Assembly: GCF_039545055.1 (NCBI RefSeq)
Contig: NZ_BAABRP010000001.1
Location: forward strand, 611,501-675,500
Origin: Deinococcus carri
GTDB lineage: Bacteria > Deinococcota > Deinococci > Deinococcales > Deinococcaceae
Direction: 5' to 3'
DNA: 64,000 nucleotides
The notes under the pieces are model-generated. The model was not told the origin of the DNA and ran no database searches. It was given only the letters and a program-made list of their open reading frames with translations. Both the position numbers and the translations under genes were made by a program. Positions within the stretch are counted from its first letter, which is position 1. Every line of letters starts with the position of its first letter. This document shows positions 14,620-27,600 of the stretch, in pieces.

Positions 14620-14751
14620 ATGCCTAAACATCGTAAGGATACACCCAAGCGCCCGCGAAAGCCAGTGAAGATGAGTGAGGTCGCCGTGATCATTGCGGCG
14701 CTCGGCACTTTCCTCACCGGCCTGGCGGCGCTCCTGCACGCCCTGAAGTAA
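14620..14751 (+). CDS. 43-residue basic single-span membrane peptide
   Basis: Very short gene with an ideal ribosome site AAAGGAGGTGA 6 nt before the ATG. The product starts with a strongly basic segment ([17 protein letters not shown]) and continues with one hydrophobic helix (about residues 19-40), so it should sit in the cytoplasmic membrane with the positive end inside. It has its own -10 box, structured leader and terminator, so it is a separate transcription unit. The size and charge pattern recall holin-like or type I toxin peptides, but I recognise no family. Transcription and translation are inferred. Confidence 0.7.
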   Translation: MPKHRKDTPKRPRKPVKMSEVAVIIAALGTFLTGLAALLHALK

Positions 14752-14793
14752 GCCTCTCTCCCCCGGTTGTTCCCCTTCTTTCAGACCCACTTT

Positions 14794-14817
14794 CCGCCCA
14801 GGTTCGGGCGGTTTTTT
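14794..14817 (+). terminator. Perfect intrinsic terminator
   Basis: CCGCCC / GGGCGG (14794-14799, 14806-14811) with a 6-nt loop, followed by six T (14812-14817). It ends the small-peptide transcript. Confidence 0.88.
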
Positions 14818-14888
14818 GTTTCCCTCCTGCGCACCCGCTACCATGCCCGGATGAACTGCGACCGACTGCCCCCCCCCGAGGACCGCGC

Positions 14889-16439
<1,551 letters not shown>

Positions 16440-16442
16440 GAG

Positions 16443-16554
16443 GCTGTGAGCCGTGAGCTATGGGCCATGAGAAAGATGGCTCACGCCAAAAGCGGAAGCG
16501 TCCGGGTGCCCGTTCATGGCTCACCGCTCATAGCTCATGGCCCAATCAAGCTCT
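16443..16554. repeat. Heptad-unit palindromic repeat, family A copy 2
   Basis: Left arm units TGTGAGC, CGTGAGC, TATGGGC; right arm GTTCATG, GCTCACC, GCTCATA, GCTCATG. The loop contains AAAAGCGGAAGCGTCCGGG. It lies between rqcH and panD. Confidence 0.78.
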
Positions 16555-16597
16555 CCGTCACCTCCCCCCACCTCCCGGCCGCGTAGAATCCGTGGCT

Positions 16598-16960
16598 GTG
16601 GAACGCATCATGTTCAGGGCCAAGATTCACCGCGCGACCGTCACACAGGCGGACCTCGACTACGTCGGGAGCGTCACCATCGATCAGGATCTGCTGGACG
16701 CGGCCGACATCCTGGTCAATGAGCGCGTGGACATCTACAACATCACCAACGGCAACCGCCTGAGCACGTATGCCCTCAGCGGGCCGCGGGGCAGCGGCGT
16801 GATCGGTATCAACGGGGCCGCCGCCCACCTGATGCGCCCCGGCGATATGGTCATCATCGCCGCCTACGGCAACTTCAGCGAGGAGGAAGCCCACACCCTG
16901 GAGCCGCGCGTGGTGCTGGTGGACGCCAAGAACCGGATCATGGACCTCCAGCCGGCCTGA
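16598..16960 (+). CDS. panD: Aspartate 1-decarboxylase proenzyme
   Basis: Pyruvoyl enzyme that makes beta-alanine for pantothenate. The proenzyme self-cleaves between Gly24 and Ser25, here in DYVGS, giving the pyruvoyl group on the alpha chain. Other conserved pieces: [41 protein letters not shown] and [11 protein letters not shown] choose the GTG at 16598 (120 residues) because it puts the cleavage serine at position 25 and lies 8 nt after a TAGAAT box (16584-16589); the ATG at 16610 is the alternative. Confidence 0.93.
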   Translation: MERIMFRAKIHRATVTQADLDYVGSVTIDQDLLDAADILVNERVDIYNITNGNRLSTYALSGPRGSGVIGINGAAAHLMRPGDMVIIAAYGNFSEEEAHTLEPRVVLVDAKNRIMDLQPA

Positions 16961-16979
16961 GCGCCGGGGCAGGTCAACG

Positions 16980-17017
16980 GGCGGCGGGGAAAGCGTCACG
17001 CCATTTTCCCCGCCGCC
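16980..17017. terminator. Strong hairpin after panD
   Basis: A perfect 13-bp stem GGCGGCGGGGAAA (16980-16992) pairs with 17005-17017, with a 12-nt loop. The stem's own A/T end gives it bidirectional character. Confidence 0.8.
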
Positions 17018-17253
17018 TATGCATTTATTTACCCTGCTACTTAACGCCCTTCACATCATATTTTCATCAGAAAAGGTTCTTAGAAGACAGCAGCTCCTCA
17101 AGCGAAGTCCAGTTCCTTTCCAGGCAGCGAACCGGAAAGCAGTAAGAAGTCTGTCAGTTTTTCATTGTAGGAGCGCCGCAACGTTGCTGGCCGCCTCGCA
17201 ACAATTAAGGCCGCTCTCTTTAGAAAGCCTTCATTTGGTGCTAGACTCCCCCT
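17018..17253. other. A+T-rich upstream region of the HD-GYP gene
   Basis: About 236 bp with clearly lower G+C than the surroundings (runs such as CATCATATTTTCATCAG and GTCAGTTTTTCATTG). It contains GCCGCAACGTTGC-type dyads but no reading frame with coding character. A TAGACT box at 17242-17247 precedes the GTG start by 6 nt. It may be an activated promoter region or contain a small RNA. Confidence 0.5.
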
Positions 17254-18618
17254 GTGTTCCGACTGCCCATCTGGTCATCTCTGTGTGTGGTTCTGGGGAT
17301 AGGCGCGCTCGGCTACGCCGCCTGGGCTGGGCAGCAGGGGCTGCTGGCAGGAGCGGCCCTGCTCCTGGCGGTTGTCACGGCTGCGCCGGGGGGGGTGCTG
17401 CGCTGGCTGGCACTGGTCGCGTACCCGGCAGCGTTTATCGCGGCGCTGGCGCTGCACCGGGGGCAGGCGGTGCCGGGGCTGCCGGAGTTGCTGGGCGCGC
17501 TGCTGGTGCTGGGCATGCTGGGAGTGCTGGTGCTGCGGGGGCAGGCGGCGGGGGCCGAACTCGCCTGGGCGCGGCGGACCATGCAGGCCCTCCAAATTGG
17601 CAGCGAGCGGCTGGGTGAGGCCCGCGACGAGGGGGGCATCGTGAAGGCGGGGGTGGACATTCTCGCCCGGCTGAATGTTGCGCCGCACCTGGCCTTTGTG
17701 GCCTACCGGCAGGGCACGCCCCGGATTCTGGGGGCGCGGGGGGCCTTCGAGTGGTACCTGGGCCAGCCCATCCAGCCCACCGACGACGACAGCCGCAGCG
17801 TGCAGGCCGACCACTGGGTCGCCGAGGAGGTGCTGCTGCTGCTCAAGCGCGAGGACCGGCCTCACCACCACGTGGTGCCGGTATATGACCGCGCCGAGCG
17901 GCATCTGGGCCTGCTGATTCTGGCGCGGGCCGACCGGCCCTTCGCGGAGGAGGAGACGGCGGTGGTCGCGGCCTTTGCGCGGGTGCTGGGCGCGCAACTC
18001 GGGCAGTGGCAGGCCATCCGTGACCTGCACGACGCCAACGACCTCACCCTGCGCTCGCTGGGCGCGGCCCTGGAGCACCGCGACGACGACACCGGCGGCC
18101 ATACCCAGCGGGTGGTGGACATCAGCGTGCAGGTCGCCCGGCGGCTGGGCTGGGACGAGGAGCGCGTCAAGGCGCTGCGCTGGGGCGCGTACCTGCACGA
18201 TCTGGGCAAGCTCGCCATTCCCGACCGGGTGCTGCACAAGGTCGGCCCGCTGGACGCGGCGGAGCGCCGGATCATCCAGAGCCACACGACCGTCGGGTAC
18301 GACATGCTCCAGGACCTGCACTTCCTGCCCGCCGAGACACTCGACCTGGTGCGCTACCACCACGAGCGCTGGGACGGCAGCGGCTATCCGGTGGGGCTGC
18401 GCGGCCAGAACATCCCCGACGCCGCGCGGCTCTTTGCCATCGTGGACGTGTACGACGCCCTGACCAATGCCCGCCCCTACAAGCCCGCCTGGCCCCGCGA
18501 GCAGGCCCTCACCGAGATTCGCCTCCAGGCCGGACGGCAGTTCGACCCCCAGTATGTCGAGGCCTTCCTGCGCCTGATGGCCGAGGCCCGTCCTGACGAC
18601 GTGTCGCTGGTGCGCTGA
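17254..18618 (+). CDS. Membrane HD-GYP phosphodiesterase-type protein
   Basis: 454 residues. N-terminal hydrophobic helices (about 5-100), a GAF-like sensory middle (about 110-260) and a C-terminal HD-GYP domain. Catalytic marks: HRDDDTGGHTQRV, YLHDLGKLAIPD (about 313-324), HHERWDGSGYP (about 369-379) and the later DVYDAL. HD-GYP enzymes degrade cyclic di-GMP or related dinucleotides; a metal-dependent activity is expected as the ligands are present. The GTG at 17254 is 6 nt after TAGACT, so it is probably leaderless. A phosphoribosyltransferase gene follows after 1 bp. Confidence 0.87.
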   Translation: MFRLPIWSSLCVVLGIGALGYAAWAGQQGLLAGAALLLAVVTAAPGGVLRWLALVAYPAAFIAALALHRGQAVPGLPELLGALLVLGMLGVLVLRGQAAGAELAWARRTMQALQIGSERLGEARDEGGIVKAGVDILARLNVAPHLAFVAYRQGTPRILGARGAFEWYLGQPIQPTDDDSRSVQADHWVAEEVLLLLKREDRPHHHVVPVYDRAERHLGLLILARADRPFAEEETAVVAAFARVLGAQLGQWQAIRDLHDANDLTLRSLGAALEHRDDDTGGHTQRVVDISVQVARRLGWDEERVKALRWGAYLHDLGKLAIPDRVLHKVGPLDAAERRIIQSHTTVGYDMLQDLHFLPAETLDLVRYHHERWDGSGYPVGLRGQNIPDAARLFAIVDVYDALTNARPYKPAWPREQALTEIRLQAGRQFDPQYVEAFLRLMAEARPDDVSLVR

Positions 18619-18619
18619 G

Positions 18620-19183
18620 ATGGCCTCGGAAACGCCCGACTGGCTGCCTCCCCTGCGCCGCGCGGGCCATACCGCCTTTCGCAATGGCCTGCACGGCGAC
18701 GGCTGGCTGGAAAAGGGGGAGGTCATGCGCGACCCTGTGCGGCTGGACCGCCTCGCCTCCCGGCAGGCGGCACAGCTTGCCGCGGCCTTTCCCGGCGCGA
18801 CCCTGCTGGCCGGGGCCAGCCAGTGCGGCGCGGTCCTCGCCACCTTCGTGGCGCGGCACCTCGCCCTGCCGGTCGCCTTCCTGAACGTGGAGGGAGAAGG
18901 CGCGGCCTTTCACCGGATGCACCTGCCCGCACCGGGCGAGCGGGCCGTGCTGATAGACGACCTCGTCTGCACCGGCAACGATGCCCGCCGTCTGGTGCGT
19001 GGCCTGCGGGAGCATGGCCTGGAGGTACTGGGGCTGAGCGCCTGGCTGATTCGCCCGGAAGCGACCCTGCCGGACGTGGCGGCGGTCGCCCTCGCGCCGC
19101 ACCCCTTCCGCACTTTCGCGCCCGAGGGCTGCCCCCTCTGCGCGGCGGGGGAACCCCTGGACTGGACGGGCGTTCGGGAGTAA
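18620..19183 (+). CDS. Type I phosphoribosyltransferase-family protein
   Basis: 187 residues. The PRPP-binding loop is AVLIDDLVCTGNDARRLV (about 110-127), the defining motif of this fold. An upstream segment GASQCGAVLATFVA resembles the orotate-phosphoribosyltransferase entrance. The C-terminal CPLCAAGEPL carries a CxxC that could bind zinc. It starts one base after the HD-GYP stop, so the two genes are cotranscribed. The substrate base is not evident; an orotate PRTase-like or ComF-like role is possible. Confidence 0.75.
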   Translation: MASETPDWLPPLRRAGHTAFRNGLHGDGWLEKGEVMRDPVRLDRLASRQAAQLAAAFPGATLLAGASQCGAVLATFVARHLALPVAFLNVEGEGAAFHRMHLPAPGERAVLIDDLVCTGNDARRLVRGLREHGLEVLGLSAWLIRPEATLPDVAAVALAPHPFRTFAPEGCPLCAAGEPLDWTGVRE

Positions 19184-20092
19184 TCAGCCCGGCAACGCCG
19201 CCAGGTCTTCCGGGGTAGGCGCATAGGCACCGGGGCGGGCACAGGCGGCAGCGGCGGCCCGCAGCCCCAGCCGCAGGTGCTCGGTCCACAGCGCGTCGGG
19301 GTGCTGGGTCGCGCTGACGAGCAGGCCCGCGCACAGCGCGTCCCCCGCCCCCACGGTGTCGGCCACCGGTACCTGCGTGGCAGGCAGCTCCACCCGGCCC
19401 GCCGATTGGTACAGGGTCGCCCCCCGCGCCCCGCGCGTGATCACGATGGGGCAGCGGGCGTTCAGGCCCCGCAGGTGCCGCAGCGCGTCCGCCTCGGAGA
19501 GTGCCGGGAAGAAGAAGCGCAGGTCCTCGTCGCTGAGTTTCAGCAGGTCGGCGCGGCGGGTGACGGCCTCGAACACGGCCGGGTAGTCCGGGTGGCGGTG
19601 CGTGCTGCGGGCGTTGGGGTCGAAGCTGAGCTTCACGCCCGCCGCCCGCGCTGTTTCAATCAGCGCCAGCAGCCGGTCTGCCAGCGGCCAGCGGCTGAGG
19701 CTGATACCGCCCACGTGCAGCCAGCGGGCCGCCTGGGTCCAGCCTTGCGGCAGCCGCGCCGGGTCGAAGTGCAGGTCGGCGCTGTTCTCGCCCAGAAAGC
19801 GGTAGGCGGGAGGGTCGAGCCGGTAGACCACCGCCAGCAGCGTGGGCTGGGGCGAGCGCTGGAGAAAGCGCAGGTCCAGCCCCGCCGCCTCGCTCGCCCG
19901 CCACAGGTCCTCCCCGAAGTTGTCCTCTCCCACGGCCCCCGCGAAGGCCGTGGGCACCCCCAGCCGCGCACACGCCCGCGCCACGTTCCAGCCCGCCCCG
20001 CCCGGATGCGCGTGCCAGATGTTCTCCCCGGCGGTCACGAGGTCAGTCAGCGCCTCCCCGGCGCTCACGATCAGGGGCAGCGGCGTGGTCAT
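19184..20092 (-). CDS. PfkB-family sugar kinase (fructokinase-like)
   Basis: 302-residue ribokinase/PfkB fold kinase. Seen: N-terminal GEALTDLV and [15 protein letters not shown], and the C-terminal catalytic and anion-hole motif [12 protein letters not shown] (about 245-256). The sequence context fits fructokinase or a related carbohydrate kinase; specificity cannot be read from the motifs. The ATG at 20092 lies 7 nt after TACTCT on the minus strand (leaderless). Its stop abuts the stop of the convergent phosphoribosyltransferase gene with no gap. Confidence 0.88.
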   Translation of the reverse strand: MTTPLPLIVSAGEALTDLVTAGENIWHAHPGGAGWNVARACARLGVPTAFAGAVGEDNFGEDLWRASEAAGLDLRFLQRSPQPTLLAVVYRLDPPAYRFLGENSADLHFDPARLPQGWTQAARWLHVGGISLSRWPLADRLLALIETARAAGVKLSFDPNARSTHRHPDYPAVFEAVTRRADLLKLSDEDLRFFFPALSEADALRHLRGLNARCPIVITRGARGATLYQSAGRVELPATQVPVADTVGAGDALCAGLLVSATQHPDALWTEHLRLGLRAAAAACARPGAYAPTPEDLAALPG

Positions 20093-20209
20093 GTCCGACA
20101 GAGTAAGGGAGAGCCGTTGCAGGGGCACGGACTGTGCAGGTCTGGGCTGTTCAACCTTTGAGTGACCTCGCCCGCTCTCCTGCCCCGCCGCCTGCGCCAG
20201 ACTGCACCC

Positions 20210-21124
<915 letters not shown>

Positions 21125-21173
21125 GGGCAAAGCTCAGGCTTGCGCGGCCCTTCACAAAGTGCCCGCCGTACGC

Positions 21174-21200
21174 TTGAACCTTGAACAGGGCTTGTACAGT
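21174..21200 (+). promoter_or_regulatory. Putative promoter of the CRP-family regulator
   Basis: TTGAAC at 21174-21179 (repeated at 21181-21186) and TACAGT at 21195-21200, 15 bp apart, lie upstream of the regulator gene. The short spacing lowers confidence. Confidence 0.45.
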
Positions 21201-21255
21201 CCGGACAGCTTCGACCCCGCCCGCCTCCCCTCCACCTCCCCTTCAGGAGCGCGTC

Positions 21256-21888
21256 ATGACCCTGCACACCCGCCCGATTCCCACACCTGACCTCTCCCGC
21301 CGTTCGCTGCGGCGCGGCGAGACGCTCTACTACGCGGGCGACCCGGCCCCCAGCCTCTACCGGCTGGAAAGCGGCCTGCTGCGCGCGGTGCGCCTGACCC
21401 CCCAGGGCCGCACCCTGACCGTGCGCCACATCCGGCCCGGCGACGTGTTCGGGGAAGAAACCCTGCACCGGACGGTGCGCGGCCACCAGGTCACGGCCCT
21501 GACCGACGCGGCCCTCACGGCCCTGCACCCGCAGCACCTGAGCCAGGCCGAGCTGTGGGACATCACCCTCAGCCTCAGCACCCAGCTTCAGCGCATGATG
21601 ACCGACGGCGTGCATATCCAGGACGGCGAACTGCGCGAGCGCATCGCCCGCTACCTGCTGAACCTGGCGGATAGCAGCCTGGGCGGGGCGCACCGCGACG
21701 GCACCCGCTATGTCCGCGCCACCCACGAGCTGATCGCCGAGGGCACCGGGGCCACCCGCGAGAGCGTCTCCAAGCTGATCGGCGAGATGCGCGACGACGG
21801 CCTGCTGACCCCCGCCTACCGCTGCCTCACGCTGACGGACGAGGCGGGGCTGCGGGCGCTGGCTGGGGTTGTGGGTCGTGGGCTGTAG
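21256..21888 (+). CDS. CRP/FNR-family transcription regulator
   Basis: 210 residues. The cyclic-nucleotide-binding-type beta roll spans about 15-110 ([33 protein letters not shown]), then a dimer helix and a C-terminal winged helix with [18 protein letters not shown] as recognition helix. The FNR-type cysteines are absent. The ATG at 21256 follows AGGAG. D. radiodurans has a CRP-type gene in the same position before nurA (to my recollection DR_0834). The last residues and the stop codon lie inside a palindromic repeat (21869-21956) that also carries the nurA -10 box. Confidence 0.88.
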   Translation: MTLHTRPIPTPDLSRRSLRRGETLYYAGDPAPSLYRLESGLLRAVRLTPQGRTLTVRHIRPGDVFGEETLHRTVRGHQVTALTDAALTALHPQHLSQAELWDITLSLSTQLQRMMTDGVHIQDGELRERIARYLLNLADSSLGGAHRDGTRYVRATHELIAEGTGATRESVSKLIGEMRDDGLLTPAYRCLTLTDEAGLRALAGVVGRGL

Positions 21889-21956
21889 GTTGTAGGCAGC
21901 AGGAGCAGGAGCCTGCGCCAACGCCTCCCACAGCCCACAACCCACCTCCCACAACC
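21869..21956. repeat. Heptad-unit palindromic repeat, family E
   Basis: Left arm GTGGGTC, GTGGGCT, GTAGGTT, GTAGGC; right arm CTCCCAC, AGCCCAC, AACCCAC, CTCCCAC. It spans the regulator stop codon and ends at the TAGAAT box of nurA. Confidence 0.8.
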
Positions 21957-21969
21957 TAGAATGCCCCCC

Positions 21970-22991
21970 ATGCGCATCCGTCTTGACCCCTGGCCCGTGG
22001 ATATCGAGGGCGGCCAACTGGGCCTGCAACGGTTCGAGGGCGAGCTGATCGATCTGGAGACGCTGCGCTGGGCGGCCATCGCGCCGCGGCCCATCCCGCC
22101 CCGGCTGGGCACGGTGCATGTGGTGGACGGCAAGCGGCGCATGGAATCGCGCGTCTTTATCGAGGACGAGCAGGGCGAGGCGGGAATGGGCGGCTTCGGG
22201 GCCTACGTGGTGGGGGCGGTGGACCTCTGCCCCCACGGCACGCGGCCCGCCACGCTGACTGACGTGAAGGCGCAGCGCCTCCTGGCCCACGCGCCGGGGC
22301 TGCGGGTAGACCCCTACCGCCTCTCGCCGCGCGACCCGCACACCGGGCGATTGGAATACCACCCGGTGGCCGCCGACAGCAGCGACCCCCTCGCGCCCCT
22401 GCACAAGTTGCAACAGGCGATGCTGGCCGCCGAACAGCACCTTTCGCACGGCCTCGCCACCCCGGTCCCCTTCGACGAGACGGACCCGCGCGAGGCGCTG
22501 ACCTCGCTGACGTTGCAGGACGGCACCCTGAGAAGTCAGAACCTGGGGGGGGCGGTGGTGGGCTACGTCAAGACGATGCAGACCCAGTATCTGCCGCCCG
22601 ACCGGGCCGGCCTGCTGTCCGAGCTGAAGCCCGGCGAGCGGACGCCCATCATGCACATGAAATACGCCAACGGTCAGTACACCCGCTTCATCTGGTACGT
22701 GCGGCTGTGCGAGGCGGCCTTTTATCAGCACCCCATGTCGGGCGTGATGCGGCTGGAGATGTACGCGCCCGAGGAACCCGACTTCCTGCCGCCCATCGTG
22801 CGGGAGGTGGCGGCCATCAGCGGCACGCTGCTGTGCCGCCTCGCCAGCAAGGCACACAAGGACCCCCGCGCCCCCCAGAACCTGATTCCCACCGCCGCCC
22901 TGGAAAGTGCGATGACCCGCGCGATGGGCAGCGCCGACCTCGTGACCCGCCGCCTGCGCGCCCACATTGCCCGCGAGCTGGGGGTGGTGGC

Positions 22992-22995
<4 letters not shown>
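21970..22995 (+). CDS. nurA: NurA 5'-3' nuclease
   Basis: 341 residues. NurA works with the HerA translocase in DNA end resection during double-strand break repair, an important process in Deinococcus. The RNase-H-like core begins with [18 protein letters not shown] (first acidic metal ligand about residue 51), and later conserved parts include [24 protein letters not shown]. The TAGAAT box at 21957-21962 overlaps an upstream ATG (21961), which rules it out; the ATG at 21970, 7 nt after the box, fits the leaderless pattern. The stop overlaps the herA GTG (GTGA). Confidence 0.93.
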
Positions 22996-24812
<1,817 letters not shown>

Positions 24813-24814
24813 GC

Positions 24815-25297
24815 GTGCCGAACGTCCTCATCACCGGCATGTCCGGGACGGGCAAGACCACCGTTCTCGAACAGTTGCGCTCGCGGGGCTGCGAGACGGT
24901 GGACACCGACGCGGACGGCTGGTGCGAGTGGGGCACGCTCCCCGGCGAGGCGGACGCGGGCTGGCTCTGGCGCGAGGACCCCATGCGCGAGCTGCTGGCC
25001 CGCCCGCGTTCGGTGCCGCTGTTCGTCGGTGGGTGCGTCGCCAACCAGGGGAAGTTCTACCCGCAGTTCGACCACATTGTGCTGCTGAGTGCCCCCTGGG
25101 AGGTTATGCGCGAACGGTTGCGGCAGCGCACAGGCAACCCCTACGGCAAATCTGACGCCGAGCAGGCCGAGATTCTGCACCACCTGCGCGAGGTCGAGCC
25201 GCTGCTGCGGGCCGGGGCGGACGTGGAACTCGATTCCTCCCGCCATACCGTTGACGAACTGGTGGGCGCTCTGCTGGCGCTGGACACGGTCGGGTGA
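24815..25297 (+). CDS. Small P-loop kinase/ATPase
   Basis: 160-residue single-domain NTPase, shikimate/adenylate kinase-like. Walker A is GMSGTGKTT (residues 8-16), followed by the acidic [11 protein letters not shown] and a lid-like arginine segment [15 protein letters not shown]. The GTG start is 2 bp after the herA stop, so it is the third gene of the nurA-herA operon. The substrate is unknown; it may be a nucleotide or sugar kinase kept with the repair genes. The function in the operon is inferred from linkage only. Confidence 0.78.
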   Translation: MPNVLITGMSGTGKTTVLEQLRSRGCETVDTDADGWCEWGTLPGEADAGWLWREDPMRELLARPRSVPLFVGGCVANQGKFYPQFDHIVLLSAPWEVMRERLRQRTGNPYGKSDAEQAEILHHLREVEPLLRAGADVELDSSRHTVDELVGALLALDTVG

Positions 25298-25322
25298 GGC
25301 GTGGGGCTGGAGCCTGCCCCGC

Positions 25323-26786
25323 TCACCGTCCGGCCCTGACCGCCTCCACGATTTCCCGCGCTCCCCGCTCGATTTCGGCCACCGTCAGGCCGCCGTAGCC
25401 CAGGAGCAGGGCATTGGGCACGGTGCCGGCGAAGGTGTAGCCCTCCAGGGTGGAAACGTGGACGCCGCGCCGGGCGAGGCGGGCGGCCACCCCTGCGGCG
25501 GGCAACGCGGACGGCAGGTGCAGGCAGGCGTGCAGCCCCGCCTCGATACCGCCCAGCACGACCTCCGGCGCGAGCGGCGCGAGGGCGCGCGCCAGGGCCG
25601 CCTGCTGCTGCCCGTGCCAGCGGCGGGCGCGGCGCACGTGCCGGTCGAGGTGCCCGCCCCGCAGAAAGTGCGTCAGTGCCGCCTGCGTGACCCGGTTGTG
25701 CCCGCTGTCTGCCAGGGCGCGGGCGCGTACCAGGGCGGGCATCAGCGCGGGCGGCGCGACGAGGAAACCCGTCCGCACCGCGGGCGTGAGCAGTTTGCTG
25801 AGGGTGCCTAGATACAGCACCCGGCCCTCCGCCCCCTCCAGACTCGCCAGCGGCGGCAGGGGGGGTGCGCCGTACCGGAACTCGCCGTCGTAGTCGTCCT
25901 CCACCACCAGGGCGTCGTGCTGGCGTGCCCAGCGCAGCAGCGCGAGCCGCCGGGGCAGCGTCATGCGGACCCCCAGCGGGTACTGGTGGCTGGGCGTGAC
26001 CACCACCAGCCGCGCCGGGGGCAGTCCTTCCGTGACCAGGCCGCCCTCGTCCACGGGTACCGGCAGCACCTCCAGCCCGGCGTCTTGCAGCGCCTGCCAC
26101 GCCGCGCGGTAGCCGGGGTTCTCCACCAGCGCGCGGCTGCCGGGCGGAAGCAGGCGGGCCACCAGCCCCAGGGCGCTGAGGCTGCCCGCCGTGACCAGCA
26201 GCCGGGCCGGGTCGGCGCGCAGCCCCCGTGCCCGGCCCACGAAGGCGGCGAGGGCGGCGCGCAGGTCCGGCTCGCCCGCCGGGTCGCCGTAATCCCCATC
26301 GGGAACGTCGTGGGCGGCCGTGGCCCAGGCTGCCCGCCAGGCGCGCAGGTCCAGCACGTGTGTCCCCGCTACCCCGGCCCGGAAGTGCAGGCCCGGCCCG
26401 GCGGCGGGAGGGTCCACCGGCGCGGGACCGGGCAGGGTCAGCCAGGCGGGGAGGTCCGCCGCGCTGGGGGTGGCCTCTCCCGCCACGCCCGCCGCCACAC
26501 GGGTCCCGCTGCCGGGCCGGGCTTCGAGCGTGCCGTCGAGCAGCAGCGCCTCGAACGCCGCCGTGACCACGCCGCGCGTCACGCCCAGCGCCGCCGCGAG
26601 GGAGCGCGAGCCGGGCAGCGCCGTTCCCGCCGGGAGGGTTCCTGCCAGCGCCGCCGCCCGCACCTGGGCGGCCAGTTGCGCGTGCAGCGGGTCGGGGGCG
26701 GCGCGGTCCAGCGTGAGGGGCAGCGGGAAGGTATCGAGTGGACTGCCTATCCGTGCGAATTCCGGCCCTGTCGTGGGGTCCAGCAT
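25323..26786 (-). CDS. MocR/PdxR-type regulator (GntR HTH plus aminotransferase domain)
   Basis: 487 residues. An N-terminal GntR winged helix (about 30-95; PLHAQLAAQVRAAALAG, GSRSLAAALGVTRGVV) is joined to a fold-I aminotransferase-like domain with NPGYRAAW, VVTPSHQYPLG, EDDYDGEFRY and the PLP lysine in GTLSKLLTPAVRTG (about residue 331). Such proteins sense PLP or an amino compound and control adjacent genes. The ATG at 26786 is 6 nt from TACACT on the minus strand. This box overlaps the -10 of the divergent operon, so the regulator and its likely targets share a 17-bp start-to-start region. Confidence 0.9.
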   Translation of the reverse strand: MLDPTTGPEFARIGSPLDTFPLPLTLDRAAPDPLHAQLAAQVRAAALAGTLPAGTALPGSRSLAAALGVTRGVVTAAFEALLLDGTLEARPGSGTRVAAGVAGEATPSAADLPAWLTLPGPAPVDPPAAGPGLHFRAGVAGTHVLDLRAWRAAWATAAHDVPDGDYGDPAGEPDLRAALAAFVGRARGLRADPARLLVTAGSLSALGLVARLLPPGSRALVENPGYRAAWQALQDAGLEVLPVPVDEGGLVTEGLPPARLVVVTPSHQYPLGVRMTLPRRLALLRWARQHDALVVEDDYDGEFRYGAPPLPPLASLEGAEGRVLYLGTLSKLLTPAVRTGFLVAPPALMPALVRARALADSGHNRVTQAALTHFLRGGHLDRHVRRARRWHGQQQAALARALAPLAPEVVLGGIEAGLHACLHLPSALPAAGVAARLARRGVHVSTLEGYTFAGTVPNALLLGYGGLTVAEIERGAREIVEAVRAGR

Positions 26787-26803
26787 GGCCTTAGTGTAGG
26801 CGT
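26787..26803. promoter_or_regulatory. 17-bp divergent promoter core with two overlapping -10 boxes
   Basis: The plus box is TAGTGT (26792-26797), 6 nt before the ATG at 26804. The minus box is TACACT (26793-26798), 6 nt before the ATG at 26786. The boxes share five bases, so the two promoters should exclude one another, and both -35 regions must lie inside the opposite coding sequence. Confidence 0.8.
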
Positions 26804-27247
26804 ATGAGTAGACCACGCCTGCCGTACCGAACGCTTGCCCCGAAGGTCTTTGACGCCCTGCTGGCCCTGGAACAACAGGTGCAGGGCCTGAACCTCGACG
26901 CGCCCCTGCTCGAACTCGTCAAGGTGCGGGCCAGCCAGCTCAACGGCTGCGGCTTTTGCCTGGATATGCACAGCCGGGACGCGCTGAAGGTCGGCGTGCC
27001 GCAGCGGCAACTGCTGGTCCTGGCCGCCTGGCGCGAGGCGGGCGACCTGTTCACGCCCCGCGAGCGGGCACTCCTGGCGTTCACGGAGGCGGTGACGCTC
27101 CTCTCCCAGGCCGGTGTGCCGGACGCCCTGCTGGAAGAGCTACGTGCCCACTTCACGGACGCCGAAATCGTGAGCTGGACCCTGGCCGTCATCACCATCA
27201 ACGCCTGGAACCGGATGGGCGTGGTCGCCGGGCTGCACCCCGCATGA
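26804..27247 (+). CDS. Carboxymuconolactone decarboxylase / AhpD-like protein
   Basis: 147 residues of the all-helical AhpD fold. The redox motif is CGFCLDMH (Cys49, Cys52, His56), followed by DALKVGV, the standard AhpD-core signature of proteins that handle peroxides or thiols. It is the first gene of a five-gene operon with 4-base overlaps at every junction. It is probably leaderless (TAGTGT, 6 nt). Function in the operon is unknown; a peroxidase or disulfide-reductase role is inferred from the CxxC. Confidence 0.88.
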   Translation: MSRPRLPYRTLAPKVFDALLALEQQVQGLNLDAPLLELVKVRASQLNGCGFCLDMHSRDALKVGVPQRQLLVLAAWREAGDLFTPRERALLAFTEAVTLLSQAGVPDALLEELRAHFTDAEIVSWTLAVITINAWNRMGVVAGLHPA

Positions 27248-27600
27248 GGTCGGGCGTCGCTCTGGCCGAGGCCCGCGCCTTTGCCCCCGTCCCCGGCTTC
27301 GCGGAGGTGTTCCGGCGCGGCACACTGAGCGTGGAACTGTACCGCCCGCGCGGGCACGACCCGCAGACGCCCCACGCCCAGGACGAGCTGTACGTGGTCG
27401 TCACCGGTTCGGGCACCTACCGCTGCGCGGGTGAGGCGCGCGGGTTCGGGCCGGGGGATGTGCTGTTCGCCCCGGCCGGTGCCGAACACCGCTTCGAGAC
27501 GTTCACGGATGACCTGGAAGTCTGGGTGGTTTTTTACGGCCCGGAGGGCGGCGAGCGGCCCGGCGAGCGGACGGTGCTGGGGCGGGAGGCGCGCGAATGA
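27244..27600 (+). CDS. Cupin-domain protein
   Basis: 118 residues, single small cupin barrel: motif 1 PHAQDELYVVVTGSGTY with a reduced metal set (His, Asp/Glu), motif 2 PGDVLFAPAGAEHRFETF. The ATG overlaps the preceding stop (ATGA). Small cupins of this kind bind a metal and act as dioxygenases or isomerases, or as effector-binding proteins. Substrate unknown. Confidence 0.85.
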   Translation: MRSGVALAEARAFAPVPGFAEVFRRGTLSVELYRPRGHDPQTPHAQDELYVVVTGSGTYRCAGEARGFGPGDVLFAPAGAEHRFETFTDDLEVWVVFYGPEGGERPGERTVLGREARE

